DNA of 64,000 nucleotides, taken from contig NC_031769.1 in the NCBI RefSeq assembly GCF_001522545.3, positions 7,188,625 to 7,252,624 on the forward strand, read 5' to 3'. Under the pieces are notes generated by a model. The model was not told where the DNA came from. It made no database searches and saw nothing but the letters and a program-made list of their open reading frames with translations. Shown here in pieces: positions 1 to 12,448 of this stretch; positions within the stretch are counted from its first letter, which is position 1; each line of letters opens with the position of its first letter. A program made the position numbers and the translations under genes. This DNA comes from Parus major (Eukaryota > Chordata > Aves > Passeriformes > Paridae).

Positions 1-967
1 GCCTTAAACCAAATTAAACTTTAACATTAAAGGATGTTCTTTATTTATTTTCTAATTTTAATGCCTCACAAAAGAAGATACTTTTGAAAATATACACTAA
101 TAATTGTAATATTCCTGGGTTTTTCCTAATTGGCATAGAATTATATATAGCTAAACTATCCAGCCAGAAGACTATAAATAAGAAAACAGAAGAATTATTA
201 GAATTCCATCATTTATATTTGCTTTCCTTCTTCTAGGGCAGGAAACTGAAAGCATAATCAATTTTCTGTTGCAATCAACTTTTTTAGGAGAAACAATATT
301 GAACTATACTTGGGAGAGAAAAATACTGAAAACAGCCTGTTTTAATCCAGTTTGAGGGACATCATCACCTTGATCACTGCAGTGAGCTTGGGTTGCTCCA
401 CCCAAAAAAACCAGATTGTAATGGGACTAGAAATGGTTCAGAGAAAGATTAAGACCATGAAAGAAGCATGGAAATGCATGATAAAAGTAATTGCCCTGAG
501 TTATAAAGAAATTATATAAGGATGTATAATAAAGAAAAATAGGAAGTCAAGCTTATTCCATTGAATAAGGGTGTTCTTTGGATTTAATCTCATCTGCTGA
601 AAGTTCTTAACACAATTAGATGGTATTATTGGACAGAAGGTTGATGAGAATTGGAAGGAAGGAGCAGTCATTCTTTTGGTATATCTATTTTTCACTCCTT
701 ACACTTAATGCAGGTGTTCACATCAGCCCTTCTGCTTCTGCACCAACATCAGCACAGTTGTCTTCTTAGCAACTGCTGGGGCTTCAAGACTGACAGAACA
801 AAGGCAGTAACAGGTGAACGATGTTGGTTCCATGGCAGAGAGAGGAAAAGGAGCAAGAAGAAGTGAAATGAGGAATTCAGGGATCTTTTCTGAGGGATAT
901 GAGCACTCTGTGTAGGAGCTGATCCAGACCAAACCAATGTGTGACGCTAAGGAAAAGCTCCTCACTC

Positions 968-1040
968 ATCATGGAATCACAGAATGGTTTGGGTTGGAGG
1001 AGAACTGAAAGATCATCCATTTCCAATTCCATCCATTCCA
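968..1040 (-). mobile_element. CR1 LINE 3'-end fragment
   Basis: The segment reads aatcacagaatggtttgggt followed by a ttgg and gatcatcca pattern. This is the reverse complement of the conserved CR1 3' tail, which on its sense strand ends with ccaacccaaaccattctrtgatt. Similarity fades after about 1040. The following 300 bases may be degenerate continuation, but I cannot align them. CR1 is the main LINE of bird genomes and most copies are 5'-truncated, as here. Confidence 0.75.
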
Positions 1041-2931
1041 TCATTTAATTCCCTCATCAGTTGGTTTAAAATCTATGGGATTTTTTTGTATAATCACAAA
1101 GCCTTTCTCCACTAGTGGCTCCCTTGCAGGAAGACTGTTCCCACTCAGGTGCCTTTTCCTTCTCACTCAGGACATCAGTCTCCTGCCCAGCATCAGATCT
1201 AGTCATTTATTAATGACTCTGCAAGTGTTGAAAGTGTTTCCATTGGCTCTGTAGCAGGGTGCTCTCCTGTGACCACTCCAAAACCCTTAATTGTGCATTG
1301 CTAACCAAAATGTGTCTTAGAGTCTTGGATTTCATCTCTTGTCTGCCTTGATTTTCAGAAGCCTGATGGCCATGTCTCTGACAGATTCCTCCTACACTTA
1401 GACTTCATCACAATCATACCTCACCCACAGGTCTGAAATGACAGGGTGACATAAGAGGGATTGTGCAATATTGCACACAAAGATAACTAAAACTTTACCC
1501 AAAGCATATCTGCTTGTTAACATACAACAGGCTCATTCAATTTAAGTAATGTTCCCATGATAATAATAATGAAAAGCAAGAAAAACCACTTCATGTGTTC
1601 TTTCTGCCCATTGTGGCCATTAACAAGTGCAGTTTGGTTAGGGGCAAAGAGAACGAGGCAAGGGAATGCACAGAGAAATTAAGTAACCGAGATGTGGGGT
1701 CACGTTTTAATGAAAATTTATTCATGGGTTCCTTTTTTTCCTCAGTGTCAAATGGATCATTACATTTAGGTATAACACTTTGGAGTGTGCACTCCCCTGT
1801 GTGAAGCCAGCCAAATGAGGCAGATAAGACCGGTGCATTTGGCAGAGAAAAGGGAATCACTGAGTGATGCTGCTCTGGCCTGGGGCACAACCAGGGAGTG
1901 CTTGGAGCAGCTGCCCCTGCGTGGAACAGGCAAGCTGGGTGCCACCAAGCAGGAGTGGTAACTTGGCTCTCATCTGAGCTGGCAACTACAGTGGAAAAAG
2001 CCCTGGAATTTTTATATTCCCAGTGAAACCTGTGCCATTGTGTATTTGGGGCTGTGCACCCACCCCAGTCACTTCATGGAGCTGGGATAAACTGATTCCT
2101 GCTCCCTGTTGGCTGCACAGTTGTTGTTTTTTTCTCTTCAGTTGCATGATGTGACTGTGAAAAATACGTAGGGTGTGGATAAAAGCATCAAGGACCATTT
2201 TTCTGGGAAAATAGTTGTCTGGGGTTAAATTGCTTCTGGCCTGTGTTGAATGTGAAATGTTTCCAGCAGGGAATCAAAGGGATGAGTGTAATCTGCTGTC
2301 TCCAGCTGTCCAGTAACCCAGGGGTCATCTGCACTTCTCCTCCTGTAACATCCAGGATTTGAAGAGCACATAGCAGGAGCACAGCTGAACAGGAGAGTAA
2401 GATGGCAGAGAATTTTTGAGGGAGATTTTTCAGCTCTGGAATACACCAAAGTCATCTCACTGTGGTTCACTCCCCTCCTCCTCCCAGACATTAGAAAGAT
2501 AAATTGAGGGCAGCAAGCAACAAGGTGTGAGGTTTCACTGCTGTTGTTAGAGTTTTGCAGCAGTTGTGTAATCAAGATGGTTTGCCCTGGACAGAATAAA
2601 AATGGATTTAGACCATGAGTGAATGTCTCATTCATTTTTTGCCTAATTGCAGTGTCTCTCTTTTCCCCTCTCCATATGTTATAAAAGCAGATAGAAGTTG
2701 GGAAGGGAGTCATTTGAAGTAGAAACAAGTTCTCAGTTTCTCCCATGCATTTCAGCTTTTCATGCCTGTGCCACTGAGTCGTGATCTGAGCCCACAGAGT
2801 TCCCAGACTGGGGCTCTTTCAGGAGGAGTTCAGCCTCACAAATGAGGCAGGAGCAGAATTTTATCTGGTTTCAAATTTGGGATCAAAACTTCAAAGATGT
2901 GCTCTGCCTGTATGTCAGGCTTGATGCTGAA

Positions 2932-2981
2932 TTTTTTTAATTTTTTTTATTTTTTTTTTATTTTTTTTATTATTTTGTTTT
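2932..2981. repeat. T-rich low-complexity tract, (T8-9 A)n
   Basis: About 50 bases consist of runs of seven to nine T separated by single or double A. On the opposite strand this reads as an A-rich tract, but I see no retrotransposon body beside it that would make it a poly(A) tail. Confidence 0.8.
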
Positions 2982-5900
2982 TCTTGAATCTGGAAAGAGT
3001 TGGAATTAGATAAAAAAGAGAAACAGACTGGCATTGCTGATTTTTATAGTTTTAAATTTTCCCAAGACACAATCTTCTTCGAGCTTTTGACAAGTTAATT
3101 TACAAGCCTGCTAGAGGTGCACATTGATGTGGGAATTTTCCTGAGCTATAATTGTGTTTTATTTTACTGGTACTACTGTAAAAGCACTGTACTGGTGCAC
3201 CAAGTGCAAGTGCATTGAGATGATGAGCAATTAAAACCACTTCTTGCATAATAAAGCACATTCTATCATGTTGCACTTAATATACCAATGCAATGTGTTA
3301 TACAGTATTTAGCTAAATTACAGTAAATCACCTATTTAAAGAAGTTTTTTCTTTCAGGCGTGCATGTGAGTAAAAAAGTGCTGGGAACAGTAAAAGGATA
3401 ATGACCCATAATGGCAGAAAGCTAAAAATAGAATTCCAGTTGTCTCCTGGAATTAAAGGCTGTAGCAATGTTGTTAAAGGCAAGCTGTTCTCTGTCCCCT
3501 GTTGCTCCTGGTATCAGCATCACAAAGTCTAAGAAATTCTTATTTATTTCTGCCAGGAAAAGTAGCAGAAGAAAAAGGAGTCACTGGTGGAGGTAGGTGG
3601 ATTGAAACAGAGGCAGGGTAGTGGCAGGGGCTGTGAAAAATTACAAATGCCAAGGTCTACAGGGCCCATCCCTAAGGAGCAGCTCACTGAGAGCAAGATG
3701 AAGCTGTGGGTATGGAAATGGGGTTTTGCTGCTATTCCCTGTTCATGATCCTTGCCTCCCACTTTCTCAGTTATCCCAGCCTACTGCAGGCACCAGGGGA
3801 CAGGGGATGGGAAACTCTCCCTGCATCTTCTCTCTGGGAAGCAGCTCAGTATCAAAACAGTCTTTGCTTCTGCCGTGGGGAGGGAATTTCAGAGCCAGTT
3901 GTTTGTTGGGTACATGCTGTAAATATCGAATACATGCACTGCAGCACGTCTTGAAAGAACATCAGGTCACAGTATTAAATGCATCATCACAACAGCCTTA
4001 TTTCCACCTGAGTTTGTGATTGCATCTCTCTGGACACCTGAATAGGCTTCCATTGGGAACTGATTGTGCTTTTATTTCACATTAAGATCTCTGTGGTGAA
4101 GTTTTGTAGCAGATAGTGAGCATGCACAGTCCTGGCATTTGTTCAGCTTCTATTCTCAGTGCTTTTCTGAGGAGTAAATTCCACCAGTCCCAAGGAGTTC
4201 AGGTCTTTGGGGACCGTTCTCCTGACTCCAGTTAGGCAGCTACTGTCCTAAGTGAGTTAATAATCCTGCAGGCCAGGTAAATAAGATGTGATTTCCCCTT
4301 TCATGAAAACAAATAAAAATAAGTATTTCCATAAACACTCCTGTGTTCATCCTTCTCCCTTCTCATACCATCCTGCACCTTATTCCTCTTGTTTGGTGCT
4401 TCTTAATGTTTGCTGGTTTGGGGATTTTTTCTGAGAGTTTCTGTTTCCACTGTGAATTTACCCTGTTCCATCATTTTTCACTCTGCTTCCATTATGTCCA
4501 AAAACCTCAGGTTCTCTCTGCCTCAAAGCCAGTCCCTGAAGACAGCAGGCTGTCTCTGAAGATACCTGAAGATAGATGCTTCTTCTGCATTTGGCAGGAT
4601 CAGGGTTTATTTAGGGTCTTGGCCCCTCACACAGAAACCTGTTAACCACAGCTTGTGCTATCCCCTCACCTGTGACACCCAGAAATCACAAGTTTACAGG
4701 AAATTCAGAGTCCCCCCAGCTGTGAGCTAAACAAGCAGAAGATTTTTTTTTTTAATTTCAACTCCACTGCCCTATCCTCATGTATCTTTCCAAAGGAATA
4801 CAAGTGTACTACATCCTGTTGAAAATACCAGTTTTCTGAAGAAACATCTGTCCTACAATTGCAATCTTCCTGCCTGTTACCTTGTTAGATGGTGAGTGCT
4901 GTCCAGGTGTGTCTGATCATTGCCTGCCTGGGAGGACTACAGGACACCCCTGGCTGGTTCAGGTGTTGCTGTCACCTCAGTGAGGGTGGGCTCAGCCTGG
5001 CCAGGGGCCGAGTGATGCTGTGCACCACAGTGGGCAGTGCTGCAGGGCTCCTGCAAGGCTCCACCTCCAGATGTAAGATAAACCACCAAAGTTCTGACTG
5101 CTTTGGGTCATTAAAAACCCCACAACAACTTCTGTTCTCCTCCCACGAGGAATAACAGAAGGGTACCAGTGATCTCTTGGTGGCCCTGTGACATCTGCAG
5201 AGCTCCATCCCAGCATCTCTGCTCGTGGCCTGGAGCAGAGTGATCTCTGGTCCCTTGGGAAGGACGAGGGCTCATCCCACAGGACCTGCTGCTGTCTGCT
5301 CTCCTGACACTAATGTGGTTGCCAGCCCTGCTAGTATCTGGGGGCTCATTTATCTCAAATGGCTTAGAACATCTTCAGGACTTAGATTTCCTTTATTCAC
5401 CAATCTTCCTTAATCTTAGGGATTGAAAATGATAATTCCCTTGATGCTGGCTTTCATCAGACTGAGAGTCATTCAGTTATCTTTCCTGTCTGTTGATCAG
5501 GACTGAAAAAGTTGCCTTTTCCTCTAAATCTGTGGCTCTGAAAGACTGGAGTGGCCTTAAGAGTCCTGACTCTCCTCTCTTTCACTTTCTCTTGCTGCTG
5601 ACTTGCTGCATGTGAATTTCATATCCTTTTTTTTGTCTACTTTCCATCAGTTGTTAAAATTATAGAAAATTACCATTTCATTAAAATATTTTTTAGAGCT
5701 GGCTTTAAATACTTTTTGTTCTCATGTTTTATCACTCAGTTTTGATTTCTGCTTTCCATAATCTCTGACAAATAATGAAAGTTCCCCTCATAGGTCCTGC
5801 TAGTATCTTATAAATCAGTCTCTCCTCTCTGGTAATGTGGAATTCAGAGAAGCTTTGAAGCCTCTCTGCACTAAATTTTTGGGCACTGATGTTCCTCTCA

Positions 5901-6398
5901 ATGGATGTAGTTCCTTCAAATTCTTTGCACTGCCAGCAATCAGACTTATTTCTTCTAGAAGTAAAGTTTTCCCAAACCTTCTTGTCCAGTGTGGTGAGCT
6001 CTTCTGTGTGACTGCTGTCCCTGGTGAGGGCTCAGTGACTTCAAGGGACACGAGCTCCCTCTCCCTGGGTGTTTTCTCTGCCTGTGCATTTTCTGACTGA
6101 ATTCAAGACAGAGAAGCAGATGGGGTTTATGATTTCACCTGTTCTGCTTAGCAGGTTTTTAAAAGTTTCTCCCCAGGCCTCCCCATTCCTCTGCACTGAC
6201 TCTGCAGCCCCAAGGCTGATCCATTGTTCATAGTAATCATTGTTTTTTGCAATCAGTCACTTCTTTTCAAGTGTGACTACATTTTCAAGTTGACTACATA
6301 TCTGTGTCAACATTCAGTCAGAAAATGCAATCTACCACCCAGACAATTTCCTGGAAGTTGAATGAGGGGTGAGGAGTTGGAAAAGTGAACTTTGCTAT

Positions 6399-6545
6399 TG
6401 AATCCTAGAATCAGAGAGAGGTTTGGGATAAAGGAACCTCAAAGACCACCCAGTTCCAACCCCACTGGACATCTTTCACCAGATTGCTCAGAGCTCCAAC
6501 CATGCTGGCCTTGAACACCCCTGGGGATGAGTCATCCAAGATTTC
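6399..6545 (-). mobile_element. CR1 LINE 3'-end fragment
   Basis: The left edge is the reverse-complemented CR1 tail (gaatcctagaatcagagaga, ggtttgggataaaggaacct). It is followed by the known upstream blocks: a ttccaacccc motif, an attgctcagagctccaacca block and a ggccttgaacacccctgggg block. The order and spacing match the avian CR1 3' untranslated region on the minus strand. The copy is diverged and 5'-truncated. Confidence 0.85.
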
Positions 6546-8621
6546 TTTGGTGAGGAACAGATGGAAAAAATCCAGGAAATATTGAAGAAATGGAATAAAT
6601 GGCTGCGTGCCTGAAAATTATAATTTTCGGCATCTTTTATACTGAACACTAGCCCCAAAGAAAGGCAGATGTAAAAAATGAGAAGCAGTGATGACCTTTA
6701 TCAGCTCTGGTGACAACTATAAATCAGGCTGCAAATTCTCATCAGCTTGCTGGACAGAATTCATTATAGACAGAGGCCACTGCATTGCTTTCTGGCTTTG
6801 ATTGAGGTATGTCCCATTTAAATAAATGCTCTTGCACTGGAACAAATCACACATTTCAAAACAGAAGTCCAGGAATATTATTCATCTTTTGAGGACTAAG
6901 GCCCAGCTAAACCTCACAGTGGTTTTTTTGGGAATATAACGCAGATCAATTTGTTCTTCTCTTAAGCAGACCAATTTTCTGTTCATTAACTCAGACAGTG
7001 TGTTGATGGCTGGTATTGAATATAATGGCAAGATTTACAGCCCTGACAAATCAGCACTGCTTCATTTATTCTTTTTTTATGCATTCTAAAAGTACATGCA
7101 GCAGATTAGCACCTGATTTTAAACTTCTTATGGTTTAACAAATAATGGGGAAGTCTATCATCTCCTGCTTCCAACCATGGAGCAACTTTTATGTAATCTT
7201 AAAGTTTCATAGTTTATTAAAATGTTATGGGTTTTTTTGGAGCATAAGGAGCAATAAAATTTGGTAGCAATGTCATTATGGGCAGTAATGCATCAGTTCC
7301 TGCGATGTTCAAGAAACAGCTTCAGAGACTCATTAGATTAACAAGCTACTTTACCGATGTACCTACCTAACTTGGAGATGAATTTCATCACTTTTTTTTT
7401 TTCTGTAATTAGGAAATATCCTGAGAGCCTTATAATTATCCAAATGTTTTGATGGCCATATTTAAAACATGATTTTTCTGTCTGGAGCTTAGTGTGGAAT
7501 TGGAAAACATTTTGTGTTGTTGACAGAGGGCAGTAATTATTAAAGCAGTAATATTTTTCAGCATGTCTGATAATTAGGTAATAGTCTGTCTTTCAGTTTA
7601 ATTATTTCTAGAGTGCCTGAAATATTGCTGGAAAATAAAAAATTAGACTACTTTCCTCTCTTGTAACAAATAATGCTTCAGACTTTGTGGCCTGAGTATA
7701 TAAAGTATATAAAGACCAGGTGTGTAGGAAGCATATGAAGCATTAAAAATTTATTGCCTTACTTCCTAAATTGTTGGCATAAACACTTCACTTAAAGATC
7801 TGGAAACAGAAGCTGGAAGTTAGAGTTGTAAATAAGTTGCTGCTTATCCCAGGGATTGTCTCTTCTGGCACATGGCCCAGGACAAGGGCAAATGCTTAGG
7901 GAAGATTCTAAAAGGCAGGCAGATTTCTCAGGTTGAGAATTCAGGATATTCCTTTAGTCCCTCACAATGGCTGCTTCATGGGCTTCCTGAACATTATTCC
8001 CCTTCAAGACCATATAATCTTTGATGAATTTTTTTTCTATTTTTGTAATTCTAGTTTGGATCCACCTGCAGCCCTGGCAGCTGCTCTGTTCTGGGACTGT
8101 GACTTCCACAGTTTGTTTGCCTTCAGCATGAAGAAATAATCCCTTTTATTTGTGTTGAACCTGACACTGACTGGTGTCATCTGGTGCCTTCCAGTATTTA
8201 TTTTGGAAAAAGCAGGGAATAAGCAGCCCTTATTTATCTTCTCCATACTGCTTATGACTTTTTTGACTTCTGTCCTAGCTCTGTTCAATCAGTTCTTTCT
8301 CAAGTTTAACTTTCTGAGTTTGCTCAGTCAAAAATTTTATGAAGGAATACTTTAAAGATAAATGCAATTCGATCTTATTCAGATCCTTCCTTTTTTTGAT
8401 TTTTTTTTTATTCAAGACAGTTGTTGATAAAATTTATACCATAATTTTTAAAAAAAAGTTATGCTTTGAGAACTTTGCCTATGAGTCTGAAGGGCTGCTG
8501 CTCTGATTTGGATTTTGAGAATCTTAAAGTCTCTAAAACTTTGTGGTTTTGAGAGGATCAACAGTATTGCAGCAACCACTTGCCCTTACAGAATCTGATT
8601 CATCCAAATCTCTGAGAAGAT

Positions 8622-8639
8622 TTCTTCTTCTTCTTCTTC
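8622..8639 (+). repeat. (TTC)6 microsatellite
   Basis: Six perfect TTC copies in intronic sequence, just upstream of a short gga-rich segment. Confidence 0.9.
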
Positions 8640-9995
8640 CATTTATGTGTAAATTTGTGATATGGAGGAGGAGGATATTTTTTATTGACAGCAATAAGTA
8701 GAGCATAGAAGCTTTAATCTGCACCTTCAGAGCATTTTATAAAGTTAGTTACTGACTGTGGTGAAGGATTATCATCATCAGGATGGAAATAAAAGACTGA
8801 AATGTGGATAATGAGTATTCTGGGTCTCTACACCCAAGTTTTGAAAGAACCAAGTCTCAAAACCCAGGGTTGCCTGTAGCAGGTCCCCCCAATGGGCAGT
8901 GCACACCTCTGTAGTTACAGCGAGCTGGGTTTGTGCTTGGACATGTCCTAGAGGATTTAAACTCACCTTTGGCTCAGCCCAGGACAACCCATGGATAATG
9001 TCAAACCATCCACACGTCCTTGCAGCATCATGGTAACACTCCTGGGGTGCAGGTAGGTGTAATGGTAGGCAATGAGGAATTGTTTCCTGAACTGAAACTG
9101 GAAGCAGAGGTTTGGTAGGATCCATCAGTTCTCAGTCTCAGCCAAGCTGCAAAAAACACACAACTCTAGTCCTGTGCCAAGAAAAACTGCTGATTCCTTT
9201 AATGGCAGAGTGCTTGGGACTTACATTTTATCTGCAGGGCAGTGCATGTAAGCACTGATCAGACTTGACCTTCAGTTTATGATATCCCTTTATTGCTGTA
9301 ATGTTTTTCATCCTGAACTTCTGACCTGCTACCTAACCCTCATTTGGAGTCCCTTTCATGTGTCTGCCCCAGCCTTTCAGGCAGGTTGTGTGCTTTGAGA
9401 GCTGGACACTCTCTCCAGTATTTTTGTCCTTGTCCACCTGTCTGGAGAGCTGAAGAAGTCCCAAAGTGCACAGAGACAAGCTGATGTGTTTTGTTTCATG
9501 TGCAAATGGTGATTTCTCTGCATGTATTTCCTTCTGGTATAAGTCTGCAGAACAAATGTCAGAGTTGGAGCCTAATATTAGGTTCCAGAATCTGCTTTGT
9601 CAGAGTGTCATTAGCCTTTCCCTTTCAGAGACTTTCCAGGCTTATTAAACTCCTACAAAGACTGTGGAACTCAGAAACCTTTAATCATAAGGAATGGGGT
9701 TTTTTGACCTTGTTTTCTACTGTAACTACACAGCAAGCTGTCTATGTACTTTCAAAACAGGTCACTCTTGCATTCATCTGAGGGAAAGTGTGGCACAACA
9801 AACGTGTCACAAACACTAACCATGTTTTTTTATGGCTGTCCTCAAAGTCACTTTTAGCAATGTCTGTGTTAAAATTAATCTGTGTTCTTCAGAAAGAAGT
9901 TCCCAGCAGTACTTTTGGTTTAAGTCTGTAATTAGGTTCCACACAAACAGCCAATTTCAGATTTCCTTAATGACCTTTTGTTTTCCTCCTTGCAG

Positions 9996-10090
9996 ATAAT
10001 GAATTCATTTATAGAAACCAGAATGGCACAGTGATTCTGAGGAATGTTGAAACCAACAGTTCAACAATATTAATTGAAAACAAAAAAATT
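9996..10090 (+). CDS. DPP6: DPP6 internal exon (start of beta-propeller)
   Basis: DPP6 is a type II membrane glycoprotein related to dipeptidyl peptidase IV. It lacks peptidase activity and acts as an auxiliary subunit of Kv4 (A-type) potassium channels in neurons. This 95-base exon lies between tgcag (9991-9995) and gtaagt (10091). Its first two bases finish a codon begun upstream (an Asp if that base is G). It then encodes 31 residues, including NEFIYR, GTV and NVETNSST. These match the mammalian DPP6 segment ending in VETNTSTVLIEGKKI better than DPP10, which I recall as having NVETNATTLLLEN here. The NSS sequon at 10055-10063 corresponds to a glycosylated Asn in mammals. A second sequon, NGT, lies at 10022-10030. 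The exon ends in phase 0. By family comparison it is probably coding exon 4; that number is from memory. Confidence 0.93.
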
Positions 10091-12373
10091 GTAAGTATTT
10101 TCTTTGACAAGTAGCTGAATTTCACAGCTCTCTTGCAGTTGGACCAGTAAAGCAGAAAATGACTTGGGTTTCAACTTCATGTATTGTCAAAGAGAAGCAA
10201 TTCACTGGTAATACAATGGGCTATGCAGTGATGGATAATGTGAGATTGAACTCCAGCTTTTGTTATTATTCTGCAAGCTCAGTTTCTCTCATACTTCTGG
10301 AAAGTATCATATAGAGACTTGCAGCTAGTCTTGCATACCATATATAATTGAAAGATGCATAATTCTCATCTCTGCATGCTTAATAAAAAGGACAATTGAT
10401 ATCATTTACTATCTGTTGTCATTCTCTACATTCCTCCATGAAAATACTTACTTTTAATTTTTGCATTTGCTGATTGTTCTTGCCTAATGGTTGAAATGCA
10501 ATTTCAATGTTTTTTATGAGTAGTGTTGAGGAATAGAACTGGAGTTGTATTTGAGAGAAACCCTAAGAAATTGTTGTGGGAAGAAGTTAGTAGGTGACTA
10601 TTAAAATGAATGTAAATAAAACAAAGTCACATCTGATACAGAGTATTGCTTATAGTGATAGAAGTGTTTTGTAGCATTGTTTTTTTGTAGTAGATGAAAC
10701 CAGCACTGTGGCAGAAGTTAGTACATCAATTGTATTAATTATTCTTTAATGAGACAAAGAATTTATCACTGAGTTATTATGCCAGGGCCCAAATTTGAAT
10801 TTCACATGCTGCATTTAACCTTCAAACTTTGCTGCATCACATAAGCAATCCTCTTTTACCAGAGTGTAACCCCTTTCTTTACAGTTCTAAGGGAATGGGC
10901 TGGCTTCCTTTAATGTCAAGGTCTGTTGAAGTCAAATTACTTCCATTTGGCCTCTATTTATTCCACTGGGTTTTAATTTTTGCCATTTGTAAAAAAAGCA
11001 CGGTGCTACAAGATAATCCTACATTTTCATGCCATTGCCACCTTACTGCCTGTTCTTCTTTGCTCCTCTGCCCTCTCAGTAGATACATCTGCAGGTCACC
11101 TCCACATTCATCCAGAAAGGGCAGGAGCTGACACTACACTTCGCTCACTTGTCTTTTTCCTCTTCCTTCCCAGCCCCAGAAAGCTTTTGCTACTTGGTCA
11201 TGTTTTCCCTCCCCTGTGTTCTTAACACAGCAGTAAATAAAATCTGTGTCCATGCAGGCACTGCTGGCTGCCAGGCTCCCCTGTCCCTCCCCATCCTGCT
11301 CTGCACTGGGCCATCAGCCAGTGTGGATGTCAGATGTGCCAGAGAGGTGGTGGGAGCCTCTTCCCAGGAAATGCTCAGGTTCAGGTTGGATGGGACTCTG
11401 AGCAGCCTGGTCAGGGTGAAGATGTCCCTGCTCCTTGCAGGGGGTTGGACTAGGCAGCCTTTAGGGTCCCTTCCAACCCAAATCATCCTTCAATGGTGTG
11501 AGCTGTCCCCTCAGCTCCTGCCTGTCCCCTGGGCTCCCCCAGCACATCCATCCTTGCTGGCCTTGGGAGGACTCTCCCCAGTGGGCTGCTCTGTCTTTCC
11601 CCCAGTCCCCTTTCAATTCTGCTCTGTGGGACTCCCTCAAGGACTTACATTTAATTTGCTGGGTGAGAGGGTGAGATTTAAAAGGCAGTGGAGGAGTGAT
11701 GTGTTAGTGGCACTCTTTGCCCTTGGTGCCATCTGTGCCAGCAATGCATTATATTGGGAAGTGGAAATGGCTTCACTACATAAATGAAAAGTGGAGCTGG
11801 AAAAAGGTAATTCCTGGCAAGTCTGAGACACCCTGGCATTTCTTCTTGTTAGCAAGATTTACAGTGCTGATTCTTGCAGACCCCAGGTCAGGGTGCACTG
11901 CAGCATCTCAAAGACTTTTAACTGGGGAAAACAGAATGGCTTTCCCTGGGTTATCTTAACCATGGGAGGTAGTGGTGTCTCTATTATTATTCTATTACAG
12001 AAGCTATTCATTTTTTCATCTCCTGCTCTGGCCAGTGAATATAGATAATTAGAGGGAATTAATAAATTCCCATTTATCAGTTTTCTACTAACTACTGCCT
12101 ACATCTGCCACCTCAGCAGCCACTGTGCAGAAAGATTGTAAGGAAAATTCTGGTTTTTTTGATACAGCTGTCTGCTCTGAGTCACAATGCATTTATTCTT
12201 TCTCTTATGGGTGCCCACGTAACTTTTCTGGTGTGTGAAAAAAAGACATTGTATTTTTCAAAACACTTAATTCTGGCAGCACCTTCACCCTTAGATTGAT
12301 GATCACAACTAGTTCTAGGTGTCATTAGCTTGAAAACTGAAGAGCATAGTTTCAAAATGTGTTTATTTTCCAG
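10091..12373 (+). other. DPP6: DPP6 intron, about 2.3 kb
   Basis: This phase-0 intron has donor gtaagt at 10091 and an acceptor at 12361-12373 (gtttattttccag). It is the shortest complete intron in the window. A sense-oriented CR1 tail lies at about 11342-11495. The more GC-rich segment around 11040-11640 supports a 212-codon open frame at 11149-11787. That frame runs through the CR1 and is not considered a gene. Nothing else is recognisable. Confidence 0.85.
11342..11495 (+). mobile_element. CR1 LINE 3'-end fragment
   Basis: The segment contains the sense-strand CR1 3' blocks in order: gttggatgggactctgagca, gcctggtcagggtgaagatg, a tgcagggggttgga block and the terminal cccttccaacccaaatcatc. 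The final ATTCTATG-type octamers are eroded. It is 5'-truncated and oriented with DPP6. Confidence 0.88.
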
Positions 12374-12448
12374 GTCTCCTTAAAGGCTATCCGGTATGAA
12401 GTGTCACCTGACAGGGAATATGCATTGTTTGCCTTCGATGTGGAACCC
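12374..12448 (+). CDS. DPP6: DPP6 internal exon (beta-propeller)
   Basis: The 75-base exon is bounded by ttttccag (to 12373) and gtaagt (from 12449). It starts and ends in phase 0 and encodes 25 residues: VSLKA, then [14 protein letters not shown], then AFDVEP. The mammalian DPP6 equivalent, from memory, is [19 protein letters not shown] followed by SYNVEP, so the SPDREYALF core is conserved and changes are clustered at the ends. In the DPP4-like fold this is a strand-turn-strand piece of the propeller, with the typical SPDG/SPDR turn. Because the exon is symmetrical, skipping it would remove 25 residues without a frameshift. It is probably coding exon 5. Identification is firm because it continues exactly from the previous exon. 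Confidence 0.95.

Larger units (their letters stand above)
1..9995 (+). other. DPP6: DPP6 intron upstream of first visible exon (3' part)
   Basis: This stretch is non-coding AT-rich DNA that ends in a normal acceptor: a pyrimidine-rich run (tgaccttttgttttcctcct) followed by tgcag at 9991-9995. The next exon needs one base from an upstream exon to complete its first codon. I looked for the expected preceding DPP6 coding segment here, the juxtamembrane stretch before the propeller, and did not find it, so it should lie further upstream. The stretch holds CR1 fragments at about 968-1040 and 6399-6545, a T-rich tract at 2932-2981 and a (TTC)6 run at 8622-8639. A 9-bp unit (agtatataa) is doubled at 7695-7712. 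I see nothing else beyond chance short reading frames. Confidence 0.7.

Noticed and set aside
2225..2746. 173-codon minus-strand open frame
   Set aside because: No domain, no splice or promoter context; an open stretch of this size is expected by chance in a window this long.
7689..7715. Doubled TATATAA motif as a promoter
   Set aside because: It is a simple 9-bp duplication inside an AT-rich intron without other promoter evidence.
11149..11787. 212-codon open frame on the + strand
   Set aside because: It crosses a CR1 3' tail and GC-rich intron sequence between two DPP6 exons; no recognisable domain.
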